From Plasmodium brasilianum (taxonomy: Eukaryota > Apicomplexa > Aconoidasida > Haemosporida > Plasmodiidae), in contig NC_090120.1 of the NCBI RefSeq assembly GCF_023973825.1, forward strand, positions 124,001 to 188,000: a stretch of DNA of 64,000 bases, written 5' to 3'. Every line of letters starts with the position of its first letter. Within the stretch, counting starts at the first letter, position 1. Below are positions 26,185-39,077 of this stretch, one piece after another. The position numbers were made by a program, and so were the translations under genes. The notes beneath the pieces were generated by a model that had not been told where the DNA came from, ran no database searches, and saw only the letters and a program-made list of their open reading frames with translations.

Positions 26185-29100
26185 TGTATGCATCATTAAT
26201 TTTATTATATATTAACTAATACGAAAAATAACTATAGTTTTATATATTGAAAATGATAAAAGAAGCCATTCATATTTTATTTTTTTTTCATTTATTTAAT
26301 TTATTTTAAATTTTATAAAATGAATAATTATATATATATTTCATTTATAATTCACAAACAAAAAAGAATTTTAAAATTTAGAACAATTTCAATATAGATT
26401 ATTATAGAAATAAAACTGAATAAAAATAAATGATAATTGTATATAATATTTAAATTAATTATTTAATAGCAAAGAGATTAAATTTTTTTTTATAAATTAG
26501 TTTAAAAAAAAAATATATAATACGAAGGAAATTATTAAGATGATATGAAAACAAATATTATTTATTCAGTGATAACATTTTTTCATTCATACAAAAGAAA
26601 GAACTGTACGTAGAAAATCTATACTAATATATATTCACACAATAATTATGAATTTTTGTGTTCCTTCTAAGAAATAATTCTTATTTTATACATGTTTTTT
26701 TGTATTACTTCACCTTCTACAGTTAAATAAATTGATTATTGTTACCGTAAAAATAATAGAAATAAAATATGAAGATAGGAAAAAATATTTTTATTTTATC
26801 ATATATTCGTTATTATTTAACTACAATTTTTTCTTATATAAATTTTTATATATTAAGAAAATAAAATTTTTAGTTATTAAAAAGTCTATGAAATTATGTA
26901 TATATTTTTAAAAGTACCATAATAATTATTCTATTTTTGTATAATAATTTTTACAATTGTAAAATTTGTATCTAATTCCAAATGAAATTTATTTTTATCT
27001 AGTGTAAATTTTAAAAATGTACAAATTAGCTTTTTTTTTTTTTTTTTTTTTTTTTAAAAATGTAAAGAAATATATATTTTGAAAAATATTAATATATCAG
27101 AAAAAAAACAAAACGAAGATAAAAATAAAATTAGCATATAAAACAATTTTGTGCAATCCAATAATTTCAGAAATATTTGTAGCATTTTAATATTACAAAT
27201 AAAAGTAACATTAACAATATAATTTTGTGATATACAAAAGAATAAATAAAAAAAAATTGAAAATTGGTATATGAAAGATTTAGTAATTTCTTTGATGAAA
27301 AAATATAGAAATAACTTATATTGTATTGTTTTTTTATAAATAAATAAATTACAAATATGTTTTTAAACCACATGAATGTTTAAAATTTTTATATAATAAA
27401 AATTTATCTTAATATAAGAAAGGTATTTTATATTTTATTTTTTTTATTCTTTTTAGATTACAATACAGCTACTAATAAATAAAGAATTATTATAAACAAA
27501 ATAATATAAAAACACATCATAAAAGAAAAAAAAAAATATAAAGTAGAATTATAAAATATATATATAATTTTTATGGAAGAAATATTTCATTAAAATATAA
27601 TAATAATGAATAGTAACAAAAAAAAAAAAATATATACGTTCAATTAAAAATCTCACTGCAACATATTTATTTTGTGAATACAATATTTTTCAAATATGAG
27701 GGTCTCATTTTCTTAATTTCTAAGTACTCTTCTACAAGAAAAATATATCTATGTGTTATATAATTGATTAAATAATACTATTTAATATTTATGTAAATAT
27801 TATTACTAAAACATGTATTAATATTATCACGCTCATATGAATCTATAAAGAACCAAATTTAATAATGAAAATTACTCTAAAAACAGCTGCATTTGAACCT
27901 TATATATTACGTCTATTTAGTTGAACATTATAAAAAAAATATAGTAACCTTTTTTATATATTTTATTAAAACTTCTCTAAAAAAGTGAAATAGCATTACG
28001 TACTTATAAATTACCAAAAAATATAATTCAATTTTTCACTTTCTTTTTTTTTTTTAAATTATCTTAATTTATTGAAGAAATTACTAGTTATTTCAAACTA
28101 TATGTATATTTTGATATCCTAAAAAATGATGTTAACACTATAGACTATATATTTATAAATAAGATCAAAAAATATAACATAGGTATATATATTTATCTAC
28201 TTATCATTCCATTATTTCACAAAAGAACATATTGATTCTCATTACACTTATTGAATAATTTCATTTATATAGATATCTAATGCATTTTTATAAGCGTATA
28301 ACCATAAAAAATCAAAGATAAAAAAAGGAATAAATTACGAAACAATATCTATTAATATACAAGTTCATTTTATTAATTTAAAATTTTATTGTTGTAAAAA
28401 TAAAAAATATATAATGTATATTAATAAATTTTCAATATATATATATTTAATTCATTCTACTAAAATTAAACTAACACTATAATTAAGCACAATAATAGTA
28501 TAGTAAATGTTTTTAAGTCCTAATTTAATTTTATATATTTAGAAATACTAATTCGTTAAACTATTATGAATAATATATATATATAAAGGACATTATTTTA
28601 TCATATATTTATAACTTCACATAATATTTCAAAAAAAAAAAGAGGTAAGTTTATATGAAAAATAATTTTACAACAAATATATTTCATGATGCATTTCTCG
28701 TAAAATATTATTTACAGAAAAATAATTAAGTTTCTTATATTTAAAAAAATAAAATACTTATATCTATAAAAATACAGCAAAATACATGACTGTAGTTCCA
28801 TTAAATGCAAAACAAGACACATTAATTTTTAATATAAAACATACAACACATTTTCCTAATTAACTAAAAATAATAATAATATATGAAAGGATAATGTTAT
28901 GAATGTAGTATTTCTTGTAATTGAACTATATATGAGCACATGACTTCAATAAAATTATATGTACTTTCCTTTTAGATATATTAATTTTAACGCAAATTTA
29001 TTTTTTATAAATATCTATTTAAATATACAAATACATTTATTAAAAAAAAATAATTAATTATGCTGAAAAAAAATCTTAAAATATAAAATGCAAAATATTA

Positions 29101-29243
29101 ACACATTTTAATTTACAAAAAAAACTAAGTCACAATTTTTTACTTTGTTTACCAAAAAGATCACGAGAATCTGTATACAAAAATAAAAAAATAATAAACT
29201 GTAGGAAACTTTAATAAGCATATAACTAAATATGTTACTCTTA
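26185..29243. other. Intergenic, T25 tract
   Basis: No gene seen. It contains an uninterrupted 25-base T run (27031-27055). Sequence at 27640-27900 is slightly less A+T-rich but shows no continuous frame. Confidence 0.5.
27031..27055. repeat. Homopolymer T25
   Basis: Twenty-five consecutive T, the longest homopolymer noticed in the window. Length is likely polymorphic and error-prone in assembly. Confidence 0.95.
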
Positions 29244-30314
29244 TTATTCCATACTAAAAATGATTTTATAAAAAGAGACATATAATTTACTACATATTTT
29301 ACTTTTTCTGAACTTAAATTTCTCATATTTCTTATCGTTTTTATGATAATAAAAAACGCACGATATAATTATGATACCTAATATAACGAGCGGTATTATA
29401 TATATTAAAATACGGAACACTTGACCTAATATTCACGCATCAGTAACTGTTGTAACACTGCACAACGTACATATTGTCCAAGAATCCAAAATTTCCGAGT
29501 ACTTCCAAAAATCAGTTATCTTTTTCAACACACTTACAAATGTATATAATGCTCCCTCACTCTCATTTACTAATTTTTCTAAATGAGATTTTTTCAAACC
29601 CAAGTAAGACAATAAACAATCTTTACCTGACTATACTAATACTAATTCTACTATGAATACTATCAAGAAAAACAAAAACAGCAAGAAAGGTAAAAGAACC
29701 TGTAGTCCGCACTTTTTAAATATTATTTTTTCATAAATCCTATCACTCACTGCTTTGTTATTTTTAAGAAAATTCATATAGTCTAGTTCTTTAAATATTT
29801 TTTTCTTTAAATGAGTATATTATTTTGTTTCAAATATGCAAGATTTATTTTTCGTAGCCTTTTTGTTCTCACTAGCATAATTTAATGTATTTCTATACGT
29901 TTGTTTATTCTTTTTCATAATGCCTTTTTTATTATAATATATAACTTTTTTTTCGCACGCATCATTATGTGGTATATCTTCTATAAAAACTCTAATAAAA
30001 GGATTATTATATCTCTTGCATTCTGCTAATAATCTACAATTTCTTATACCTAATTTTCTAATAAGGATGCATTTCATCCCCCAATATATATTATACATAC
30101 ATTTAAAAAACGAAGATAACATGTGTAATTTAAACATAAATGATATCATCATAAAAAAATATTATTAACAAACATAAAAAATCAAATACAGGAATATGTA
30201 AAATATGGTTAAATAATATTATTATACCAAATCATTGTTAAAATGGTATATCCCAGTTGAAAGGATAAACACAAAAATTTTAATAAATAAAAGTATCGTA
30301 ATATTTTGTTTTAT
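29244..30314 (-). pseudogene. fam-l-like pseudogene, point-mutation decay
   Basis: Exon 1 homology is 30314-30228, exactly 29 codons, but the start is ATA instead of ATG. Exon 2 homology is about 30101-29244. The base pair before exon 2 reads AA where paralogues have the AG acceptor. The frame carries a PEXEL, RLLAE (canonical), and the block up to CIFETK, then TAA at 29822-29820, replacing a Lys codon of ETKKYS. It continues as KKKIFKELDYMNFLKNNK, a membrane segment, TAG at 29633-29631, TGA at 29435-29433, the C-terminal segment IIPLVILGIIIISCVFYYH and KYEKFKFRKS. The usual stop is also lost, and the frame runs on to TAA at 29246-29244. No indel disturbs the frame from start to end, so decay is by substitutions only. 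Confidence 0.9.
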
Positions 30315-31187
30315 GTTGTATAATTTTAATAATGTAATATATTAATTAAATAATCAGTTAGCAATAATAAAATACACTGTTAATGACAAAAAATAATATA
30401 ATTATTTATTTAACTTTTTTCTATTTTCATAAAAACGAAATAAAATATATATAACTCTAGTTTTTTTACAACGAATTGACTGAAAATTAACTTTAGAAAT
30501 ATAATGAGAAATTTTTATCTTAATGTTATATACAAAAAACTAAAATTTACTAAAATAATATAAATTGAAATATTAAAAAATATTCAAAATACATTATTTA
30601 TTTATTTAATATAACAAATTAATTAAATAACTTGTTTTTTGATTACTTTTAGAATAAAATATGTATATATATATATATATATCATTTTTTAATTTTTTGA
30701 TGTATTTCCTTGTTATAGTATAGAGAATTAAAATAATACACTGCTATGCATATTGATAAAATAATTTCTAATATTAAAAATGTTTTCTTATTAATACTTA
30801 TAATATTATATACATTATACTTGGAAAAAATTTTTATAGCTAATATAATATTGATTATTATAACATTATTATAATATTAATAATAAATGTAGAAAATAAT
30901 ACTACTTGTAATTTTATGTATTATATTATTTATAGCATTCACATTAGTTAGTACTTGGGCATTTTCATTCCTATATTATCTTTTATATATTTTAAAAAAC
31001 TTTTTGCTAATATACTTCATATCATAAGTAAAAATAAATGTTTCAAGTGTATAGAAAGAGTGATTTTTTATTTTCTATAATTATTCTTGAAAATTATAAT
31101 TTTTATTAAGGTTTAAATTATATCATTATTTCTAAAAAGAATGCTTGTAAATGAATGTATCTAATTACTACTCCTTTTAATTAAATG

Positions 31188-31213
31188 TATATATATATAT
31201 ATATATATATATA
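31188..31213. repeat. (TA)13 microsatellite
   Basis: Perfect TA dinucleotide run of 26 bases. Similar runs occur at 34751-34775, 38562-38582, 45157-45179 and 46401-46420. Confidence 0.9.
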
Positions 31214-32771
31214 AGCATTAAAAAATAAATAAATTAAAACTTGTATAATATGTGCAAATATCAGAATAACCTAAATTAGAATATAGGTTTATATAATTTT
31301 ATGAAGAGTAAAAATAAAAAAAGATTATTGTTTCATTTATTTACTTTAGTATATATATTATAGCAATATTTATAAAATATAATTAAACCAAAATTACTTA
31401 TATAAAAAATAAATTAATAAATATTCGGTATCCTACTACTTATTGGAAAAGAATAGTACTACACAAAATTAATAATTCCATACATTTAATTACTACTAAA
31501 ATTAAATTAACATGAATATATTTTGACTATTTCTTAGAAATAGCCCGAGAACTGACCTTTGAAAAATAAATTAAAAATTAATATTATACTTATGCATTGC
31601 ATATGAAAAAAATTCTTATTTTTTTACTTTTATTTTATTAAAAAAATATAAATTATAAATACGGAAGATTTACTAATAGTTAATATAAATTCTATGTATA
31701 TTTATATATTCCTAAAATAAAATGTAAACTTAAAACATTTATAGACAACATTAAGATATATCTCCAATGCATAAATAAATACCTATACATGATGAAACTG
31801 TTGTATAAAATATAGTTTTGTTTTAATTTTTTTTAATGTCGATTTAAATTTTTGTAGATATATGTCACATTTTTTGATATTCACTTCTATACGTATGTAA
31901 AAAAAAGGACTTTTGCACATTATATTTTAATATGTGATTAAATTTGATTTATTTATTTAGTATTTTAATGACATAATAATTAAAAAACATTATACTATAT
32001 TTACATATAGATTTTCAGTTTAATATAAATTTAATTAAATATTTTAATTATTAATTAACACAATGATAAAGAACAATAATAAATTGATAAATATTTTTAA
32101 TTTTTCACTTAACTGTAATGATATATAATCCCAATTTAGAAAATAATTATAGATTATATATATTTAACATACCTGTTCTTTCAATATTTATAAATTCATT
32201 CTATTATGATGCAAAAAAAACAAAATTTATGATAGATATATTTAATGGGTAAATCCAAATTTGTGGTTTTATAATTTTATACATAATAATTATAAATAGA
32301 ACCTAATAATTACTATGTAATTTATATAAATATATTTTATTTATTATTACTAAAAGTAAATTTTTTAAAAATAAGAGTTCATTTATTTTCGTTATTTTCT
32401 ATTTTTTTTTTTTCCAAAAATAAAAAAATTTATATCATCGACTAAAATATGCATATTTAAAAAAAAAATATATATATATAATTATACATTGTATATAAAT
32501 ACCCTTAATAATTATGACAATTTAAAAGAATTTTAAATAAAATTACCTACGATATAAGATATTATCGTTACTAAATGTTAAGGATAATATATTATAATTT
32601 AGAAAAATATTCGATATATAGTTTTTTTTCTTGAAAATTCTATAAATGAAAGAAACATTGGTTTATATTTTATTTATATGTAAATTATTAGTACACAAAA
32701 TAATATATTGTATTAAAAAAATGATAGAAATATAAATGAAATAAATTAGCTTTTTATGAAATAAACATAAA

Positions 32772-33000
32772 AAAACCAAAAATATTATATATTAAATATA
32801 TTTTTTTATTAGGCAATAGTAAATTGTTATTAATATGACAAATTATATTACTGTTCTAAAAAATAAATTATAAATTAAAATAAAAATCATATTATATTTT
32901 TAATTATGCCATGTGATTCATACTATCCTGTGGAACTTACCTTAAAATAAGATAATTATTTTTTTATTTTATGCTTTTATATACATGTTGGATATATATT
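32772..33000. repeat. Diverged duplicated flank, copy 2
   Basis: Partner of 8170-8400, same orientation. At 8 kb the block directly precedes the 3' end of a gene. Here the corresponding neighbour is missing, so a gene may have been deleted. By-eye alignment only. Confidence 0.45.
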
Positions 33001-33921
33001 TATATATATTATAAATATAATGTATTTCGAAACATAATTGGTTCATAGCTATAACATATTCCATTATTTCACTTACTCTTAATTTTCGAATATTACAAAT
33101 TTCCATTTATACAAAAAAATATAAAAGCGTATTTTAATTAATAGGCAGTATATTATGAGAAATACATAATGATACGAATTATTTATAAATATAACTTTTT
33201 ATTTAATAAAAGATTTCCGGGTACTCATGTAACTAATTGAGATGTTTATTTTTAGCAAAACTTATTTTTTCCTATATATTTTTTTTTATTTTTATATCCA
33301 ATAAAAATATTAGCGTTATTTTAAATTAATTGCTCATATTTATACAAATATACGTATCATATATAAATAATTTAAGCCCATTCTCGATATATTTAAGTTC
33401 TTACTAAATAAATATATATATAGTAAATGATTATTATTATTAAATGCATACATATATATATATAAAACATCATTTACACAGTTTAAAAAAATACTATATA
33501 AAACAAATAGGAAGATAATATATAAGAATATATTAAAATTTTATAATTCGCATTAATCATCTTACTGTATATCAAAACATTTAAGTATATCTTGGTGATT
33601 TTATAATGGTTATATAATTTCTGAATATACATCTACGGTGTATTATTAGTAAGAGTACTATATATTGTTTTAAATTATGTAATAAATAACTTTTTGCTGA
33701 AATATATTATGCTTAAAAATAAAGCTAACTCTTCTTTTTGATAACATCCTATTTTAAAGCTCTAGCAAAATTATGTGAATGTTACATGGCATATACTAGC
33801 AAAAATTAAAACTTTATAAAGTGTCTTTTTGAAACAAAGAAACAAGATTAATAATATCAAAAGTAATTCAGCAAGTAATATTTGTAAGACGCATAAATGT
33901 ATTTTATTATAAATATTTTAA

Positions 33922-34515
33922 TTAAATTTTGGTCCTTTTTATTTCCATCTTTATAGCACGGTATATCCAATGCACAATTTTAAAAATATATTTTCTATAT
34001 TTTCTGAAGGATTTTAAAGTATAACTTATTTTTTCAGTAATAAATCTATTCCGATTTACAGCCCTTAATTTGTGTTTTAATTTTTTATATTTTTATTTAA
34101 GTTTTTCCTTATATCTTTTAATTTAATTAGTCCTTCTATATTCTTTAAATTATCGTTTTATATAATCTTTTCTAATGTAGGTTTATTTTTCCTACTTATT
34201 TTTTTTTTCCTTTTCTCGTGTTCTCTATTTCCATATTAAACATATTCAGATATCTGCTTTTTCAAAATTTCATTTTTTGCTTCATTTTCCCTCATGTATT
34301 TTTCTATTAATATAATATTTTTGTAATCTATTGAAAAGTTTCTATTGTTCCCCTGGTTTACACTTTTTCTAATCTGGAAATAAAAATAAGACTTAAAAAT
34401 ATATTTTATAAATTCATAATGTGTTTTACCTCATAATAAGAAAATTCTGCTTACAAAAATTAAGCAAACAACAGCAAAAATGAAAAAACAAAGTATGAAT
34501 ATTTTAATTATACTA
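33922..34515 (-). pseudogene. Decayed Lys-rich exported-protein gene, unidentified
   Basis: A coding relic. A hydrophobic stretch at about 34515-34430 (FILCFFIFAVVCLIFVSRIF), with no start codon left, ends at a GT donor (34429). After an AG at 34375-34374 a second exon opens at 34373. It reads IRKSVNQGNNRNFSIDYKN and KYMRENEAKNEILKKQISEY, then meets TAA. Further in-frame TAA codons follow, and a frame change leads into KHKLRAVNRNRFITEKISY and YIFKIVHWIYRAIKMEIKR, ending with TAA at 33924-33922. The signal exon plus Lys-rich second exon is the layout of an exported protein. The C-terminal part is not fam-l or fam-m, and I do not recognise the family. Confidence 0.6.
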
Positions 34516-34750
34516 TGTCATATTATTATTACAGTGACAACTTCATATACAATAAACAAATTAATAAATTTTTATGATGAGAAGGAACTTAATTTTTTTT
34601 TTCGTGACATTTTTCCATATTACACATAAATTTAGTACAAAAGAAACTGTTCATTATAACGATCATAATTCTATTTAATTAAAAGTCTTTATTTAAACTC
34701 TTCTAACATTTTAATCATATATTTTAGTTTATACATATTAATTATTTAAC

Positions 34751-34783
<33 letters not shown>

Positions 34784-37306
34784 TGTGTTTTAAATAATAA
34801 CATAAAAAAGAAAAATACAATAATTATATAGTAATATTTCTTTATATTTTTACTTAATATCCGATTAATATATTTTTAATATAATATATATAAATTAGTG
34901 TAGGAACCAATCCAAAATTTACTAGAAAGTTTATTTTTCTATAATACATAATTTCTGCAATAAAAAAATTACCTTTATACATAAAAAATAAAAAACATAA
35001 ATAAAAAAAAAATTCATTTAAAATTAAAAAATATATATTTTAAAAATTTTATTTTCATGTTTATTTTGTTTTGTTTTATTTTTTTTCAGAAATGAACCAT
35101 GATTTTTAAAATACAATAATATCACTATTTTTACTGATATTTGATGTAATTATAGTATAATGTTATAACTCCTCTACAAACAAAATGATTAATCCATCGA
35201 AATAATACATCTAAACAACATTTTCTACTTATTTCTGGTGTAATTATTACATGGAATACTCATATTTTTAAAGAATATTTAAATGATAAATAAAATTAAA
35301 TTATTTAATACACATATTAATCATTTCTATTTTATATATTTTAAATATCACACGATCATAATTAAAGTTTTCTTTTTAGATTCTATTTTAGAAATAAAGT
35401 ATAATTGTATCCATTTTATTATTTATTCTCTGATCTATTTTATTTTATTTTACCTTTTCTTCTTTATAAATAAAGAAATACCCTCACATACATAAAACTG
35501 TGAATTTTATTTTTTTTTTAATATTAAACTAATTATTCTATAATTAACAAATACATAAACTTAATAAAATAATATAAAATGGTAAGCGTAGAATAATTAA
35601 AAAATTAACAATGACACTTATTCTTTTTTTTCTTTTTACTTACATTTATACAAAGATAAGTACTTTCACTATAAATTTCTTTAATAAAAAAGGATAGATA
35701 TTAATTTGTTATATATAATATCAAATATTTTATTCACATTTTTTTTATTAATTATATATATATATATAAAATAAATATAAAGTAAAATGGGAAAGATTCT
35801 TTTAGTTTTTTTTTTATCGTGAACATGTCCATTATCATCACATTACATATAATAGCACAATTCGAAATTTTATTTGTTCTTTTATTTTGAAGCCTTCTTA
35901 ATTTTAACTTTATAAAATTTTATTTTAAAATTTTTTCTATAAATTATAAATATTATTTTATATACGTTATAGTAAACATATATCAAAAGCTAAAAACAAA
36001 TAATAATAAATAAATAAAATATTTCATATAAATCCAAAATAAAACTCTTTCATTATACTCTTTTTTTTTTTTTCTGCTAATTTTCATCTTATCTAATAAA
36101 AAATCATTATTCGAAGATTTTGTTGTAATACATTTAAACAATATGCCACTTTACCAAAATTTTTAAATGTAGTATTCGAAATGAAAAAATAAATAAAATA
36201 TTAAGAGAAAACAAATAACCTTACTGAATAAAAAAAAACAACTTGAAATAAAAAAAAATAATGTACGCAAATAATACTAGTAAAATGTTAAAAATTAAAA
36301 TGTATACTTTCAATAATCAAATTTTAATTTAATTGTTATTTTTTTCAATTTATCATATATTATTTATTATTGAAACTTTTATAAAATAAGGTATAATAAC
36401 CACTCAAATATTATTGTTTTGATATACATTTTTATAACTATATTATTAGAATTATTGATTTAAAATATAAATGTACATCATCCGCATAAATTACAGCAAG
36501 AATGAAGTTATTATAATAAATAAAATTTTCATATATCTTATATAATATAAAAATATAATTATGTATATGTAAAATAATAATATTTTTTATCAACTAAGCA
36601 TTTAATAATTGTGCTATATCAAATTATATCAAAATATAATACTATATATATTATAAATGTAAGTATAATATATTATAATTTTGTTACTGCTGTATATATT
36701 TCCTCTCTTTTTTAATTAATAATTTTTATAAAAAATATTTTCAAAAATAATTACAAGATAGTAGATAATCTCTAAAAACATTTTACAGTATATTTTTTAA
36801 CAATACACCTAAATATAACTCTTCTAAAAATATTTTCTAAATATATTCTAATACATATTTTATTTCTAGAATTTTCTCTCGTATTATATCCTCATTAAAT
36901 CAATATTTTATCAATATATATTATGTATATAAATATATAATTGTTTTTCGAAATGAAATTTTGTATGGTAAATTATAATATTAACACAATTATTTCCGTA
37001 ACGTGCTCATTAAATACTTATTTATTTGTTTTATTTGAATAATATTGATACTATTTTAATTATAGCTTTTACGAAAATATTTTTTTTAATTATAACTTTT
37101 TTATTGTACTTCATTAAGTACTACATTTATATTTATTTTAAAAATAAATCTAAAGAATTGTTATATCGACAAAATAGAAAATAGTTGAGCATAGTTCCAA
37201 GTTATTCGTATACTTATTTTTTTTGAAAAATATTAAATATATCTAGTAAAATATTATATAATCTTTTACAACTTCAAAAATATCCATTATAAAACAAAAT
37301 ACTAAA
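34516..37306. other. Intergenic, TA run
   Basis: A+T-rich flank with a (TA)n run at 34751-34775. The 70-residue frame at 35283-35495 (+) is Ile/Tyr/Phe low complexity and has no supporting splice site. No gene seen. Confidence 0.5.
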
Positions 37307-38129
37307 ATGATCATCTTTTTTATTAGAGCCTTTATTTTTTCCTGTCTAATATGGATATTCAAATATTCTGACGAGGTATCATAGTTATTATACTTAAATT
37401 TTTTGCTTTTTCTTTTTTATTTTATGTTTTTACATGAGAGGAATATTTTATTCATATAATATATAAATATACATTTTTTAAATATTTAATATGAACTTAT
37501 ATTTTTAGTCAAATATCTGCGATAAAACTCGGAACAAGGAATTGAACAGAAATAACATATTAAATATTAAATATAGCAGATTGTTAAGCACTGAAATAAG
37601 TGCATCGCTGGAAGATAAACATAAATGTTTAAAAGAAAAAATATATGATTTAAAAGGAAAAAGTACTGCATCATTTAAAAAAAAACCATATGCATTAAAG
37701 CAAAATAACCTTTTTCAAGAAGAAGATAATGAATCAATATACGATGATAATACGTATCAAGAAGAATTGAATTATTTTATGCCACGTATAAAACCTCAAA
37801 AACTTGGAGCTTCTAACGTTAAGCATAATTTAAAAAAAAAATCTTCTACATTAAAACATTATAATAATATTCAGAACAATAAAAACCTACACAAATCTTT
37901 AAAAAAGTTATACTCAGAGAATGATTCATCTTTAGACAACATCAGCTCAAGTAATAAACGTAATCGTATTATTAATGAAGATAAAACTGGTGTTAGTTAT
38001 AAATATAATAATAAACATCCAATAATATATGGAATTTTCTTTATCCCTATTATGACTTTTGGAGTGCTGCTTTTTCCGGTAACTTTGCTTATTATTTGGT
38101 ATTTTAATAACCGAAAACGCCAAAAATAA
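37307..38129 (+). CDS. Exported protein, plus strand, single C-terminal TM
   Basis: Exon 1 is 37307-37375 (23 codons, IIFFIRAFIFSCLIWIFKYS) and exon 2 is 37509-38129, phase 0 across a 133-bp GT-AG intron; product 229 aa. After the splice, SNICDKTRNKELNRNN leads to KYSRLLSTE, a PEXEL-like motif with Thr where E/Q/D is expected and Glu one residue later. A long polar region rich in Lys, Asn and Ser follows, with an acidic patch (QEEDNESIYDDNTYQEE). One membrane segment near the end (YGIFFIPIMTFGVLLFPVTLLIIWYF) is capped by NNRKRQK. It is the only exported-protein gene on this strand in the window and shares no clear block with the fam-l-like genes. Function unknown. Confidence 0.85.
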
Positions 38130-39077
38130 TTATGTCTCTTACTATTTCATATTATAATCCATTATATATTTGTATTACTAGTAAAATTGTTTTCATATTT
38201 CATTCTGCTTCCTTGGAGAATACAACTGTTTTAAATTATTATATATAAAACTATCTCATAAATTAATCTAAGTCTAATAAAAAGTGAGAAACAATTATTC
38301 ATTGTAAAAATTTAATTCTATAAATTTATTTTAGCAATTTTAAAGAAAATATAATTTTATATATTCATTTGTAAAAAAATTCATGCCACCAATACAATTA
38401 TCTAATGTATATGAATTTTTTATATTTTTTTGCATTTATTATTAAAAAATAGTCCTCATTTAATTTTATATTTCCTGTAATATAGGTATATATTCTGTAC
38501 TTTAATTTTCAGTTTAAATTATTAAACGTTTAAAATATAATTAAAAATTTACTTTCTAGCGATATATATATATATATATATAAATATATATCAATTTTGT
38601 ATAATACATTCACTTTGCTTTAATAAATACAAATAAATACATATTCATTTTTAATATAAACCTTAGTATATATTTATCTTAATATATACACAAATATTCA
38701 CTTTAGGCTATAATAATATAAAAAATGGGACATAAGTATTTTTCATTTAAAATATAATTTATTAGAGGATACACATGAAATTATCTTAATTTTTATATTA
38801 AATAGTAATACTAACTCAAATATATATATTTTATAAAAAGATCTATTTTAATAAATAAATATATATATTAAGCAATGATATTTAATTATTCAGAAACAAC
38901 AATTTATAATACGAAATGAAAATCATTAAAACTTTCAGATCCTCAAAAATATTAATAACATAATTTATTACTTTTCATAAATACATGATATGATATATAC
39001 ACATGCATCTATAAAATTATTTCACTTATAGCTATGATTACGAAGAATGTTTATCTAAATATATTATAGTTCTTCCT
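38130..39077. other. Intergenic between convergent genes
   Basis: A+T-rich spacer between the plus-strand exported gene and the minus-strand pseudogene, with a TA run at 38562-38582. No gene seen. Confidence 0.55.

Larger units (their letters stand above)
30315..33921. other. Intergenic, TA run and repeated block
   Basis: Upstream flank of the dead fam-l copy. A 'tatagagaatta' string near 30719 weakly matches the upstream element of the other fam-l-like genes at a similar distance. A (TA)n run covers 31188-31213, and 32772-33000 repeats 8170-8400. No gene seen. Confidence 0.5.

Noticed and set aside
27167..29326. Minus frames at 27167-27373 and 29108-29326
   Set aside because: The first is low complexity. 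The second is out of frame with, and partly overlaps, the 3' end of the fam-l-like pseudogene.
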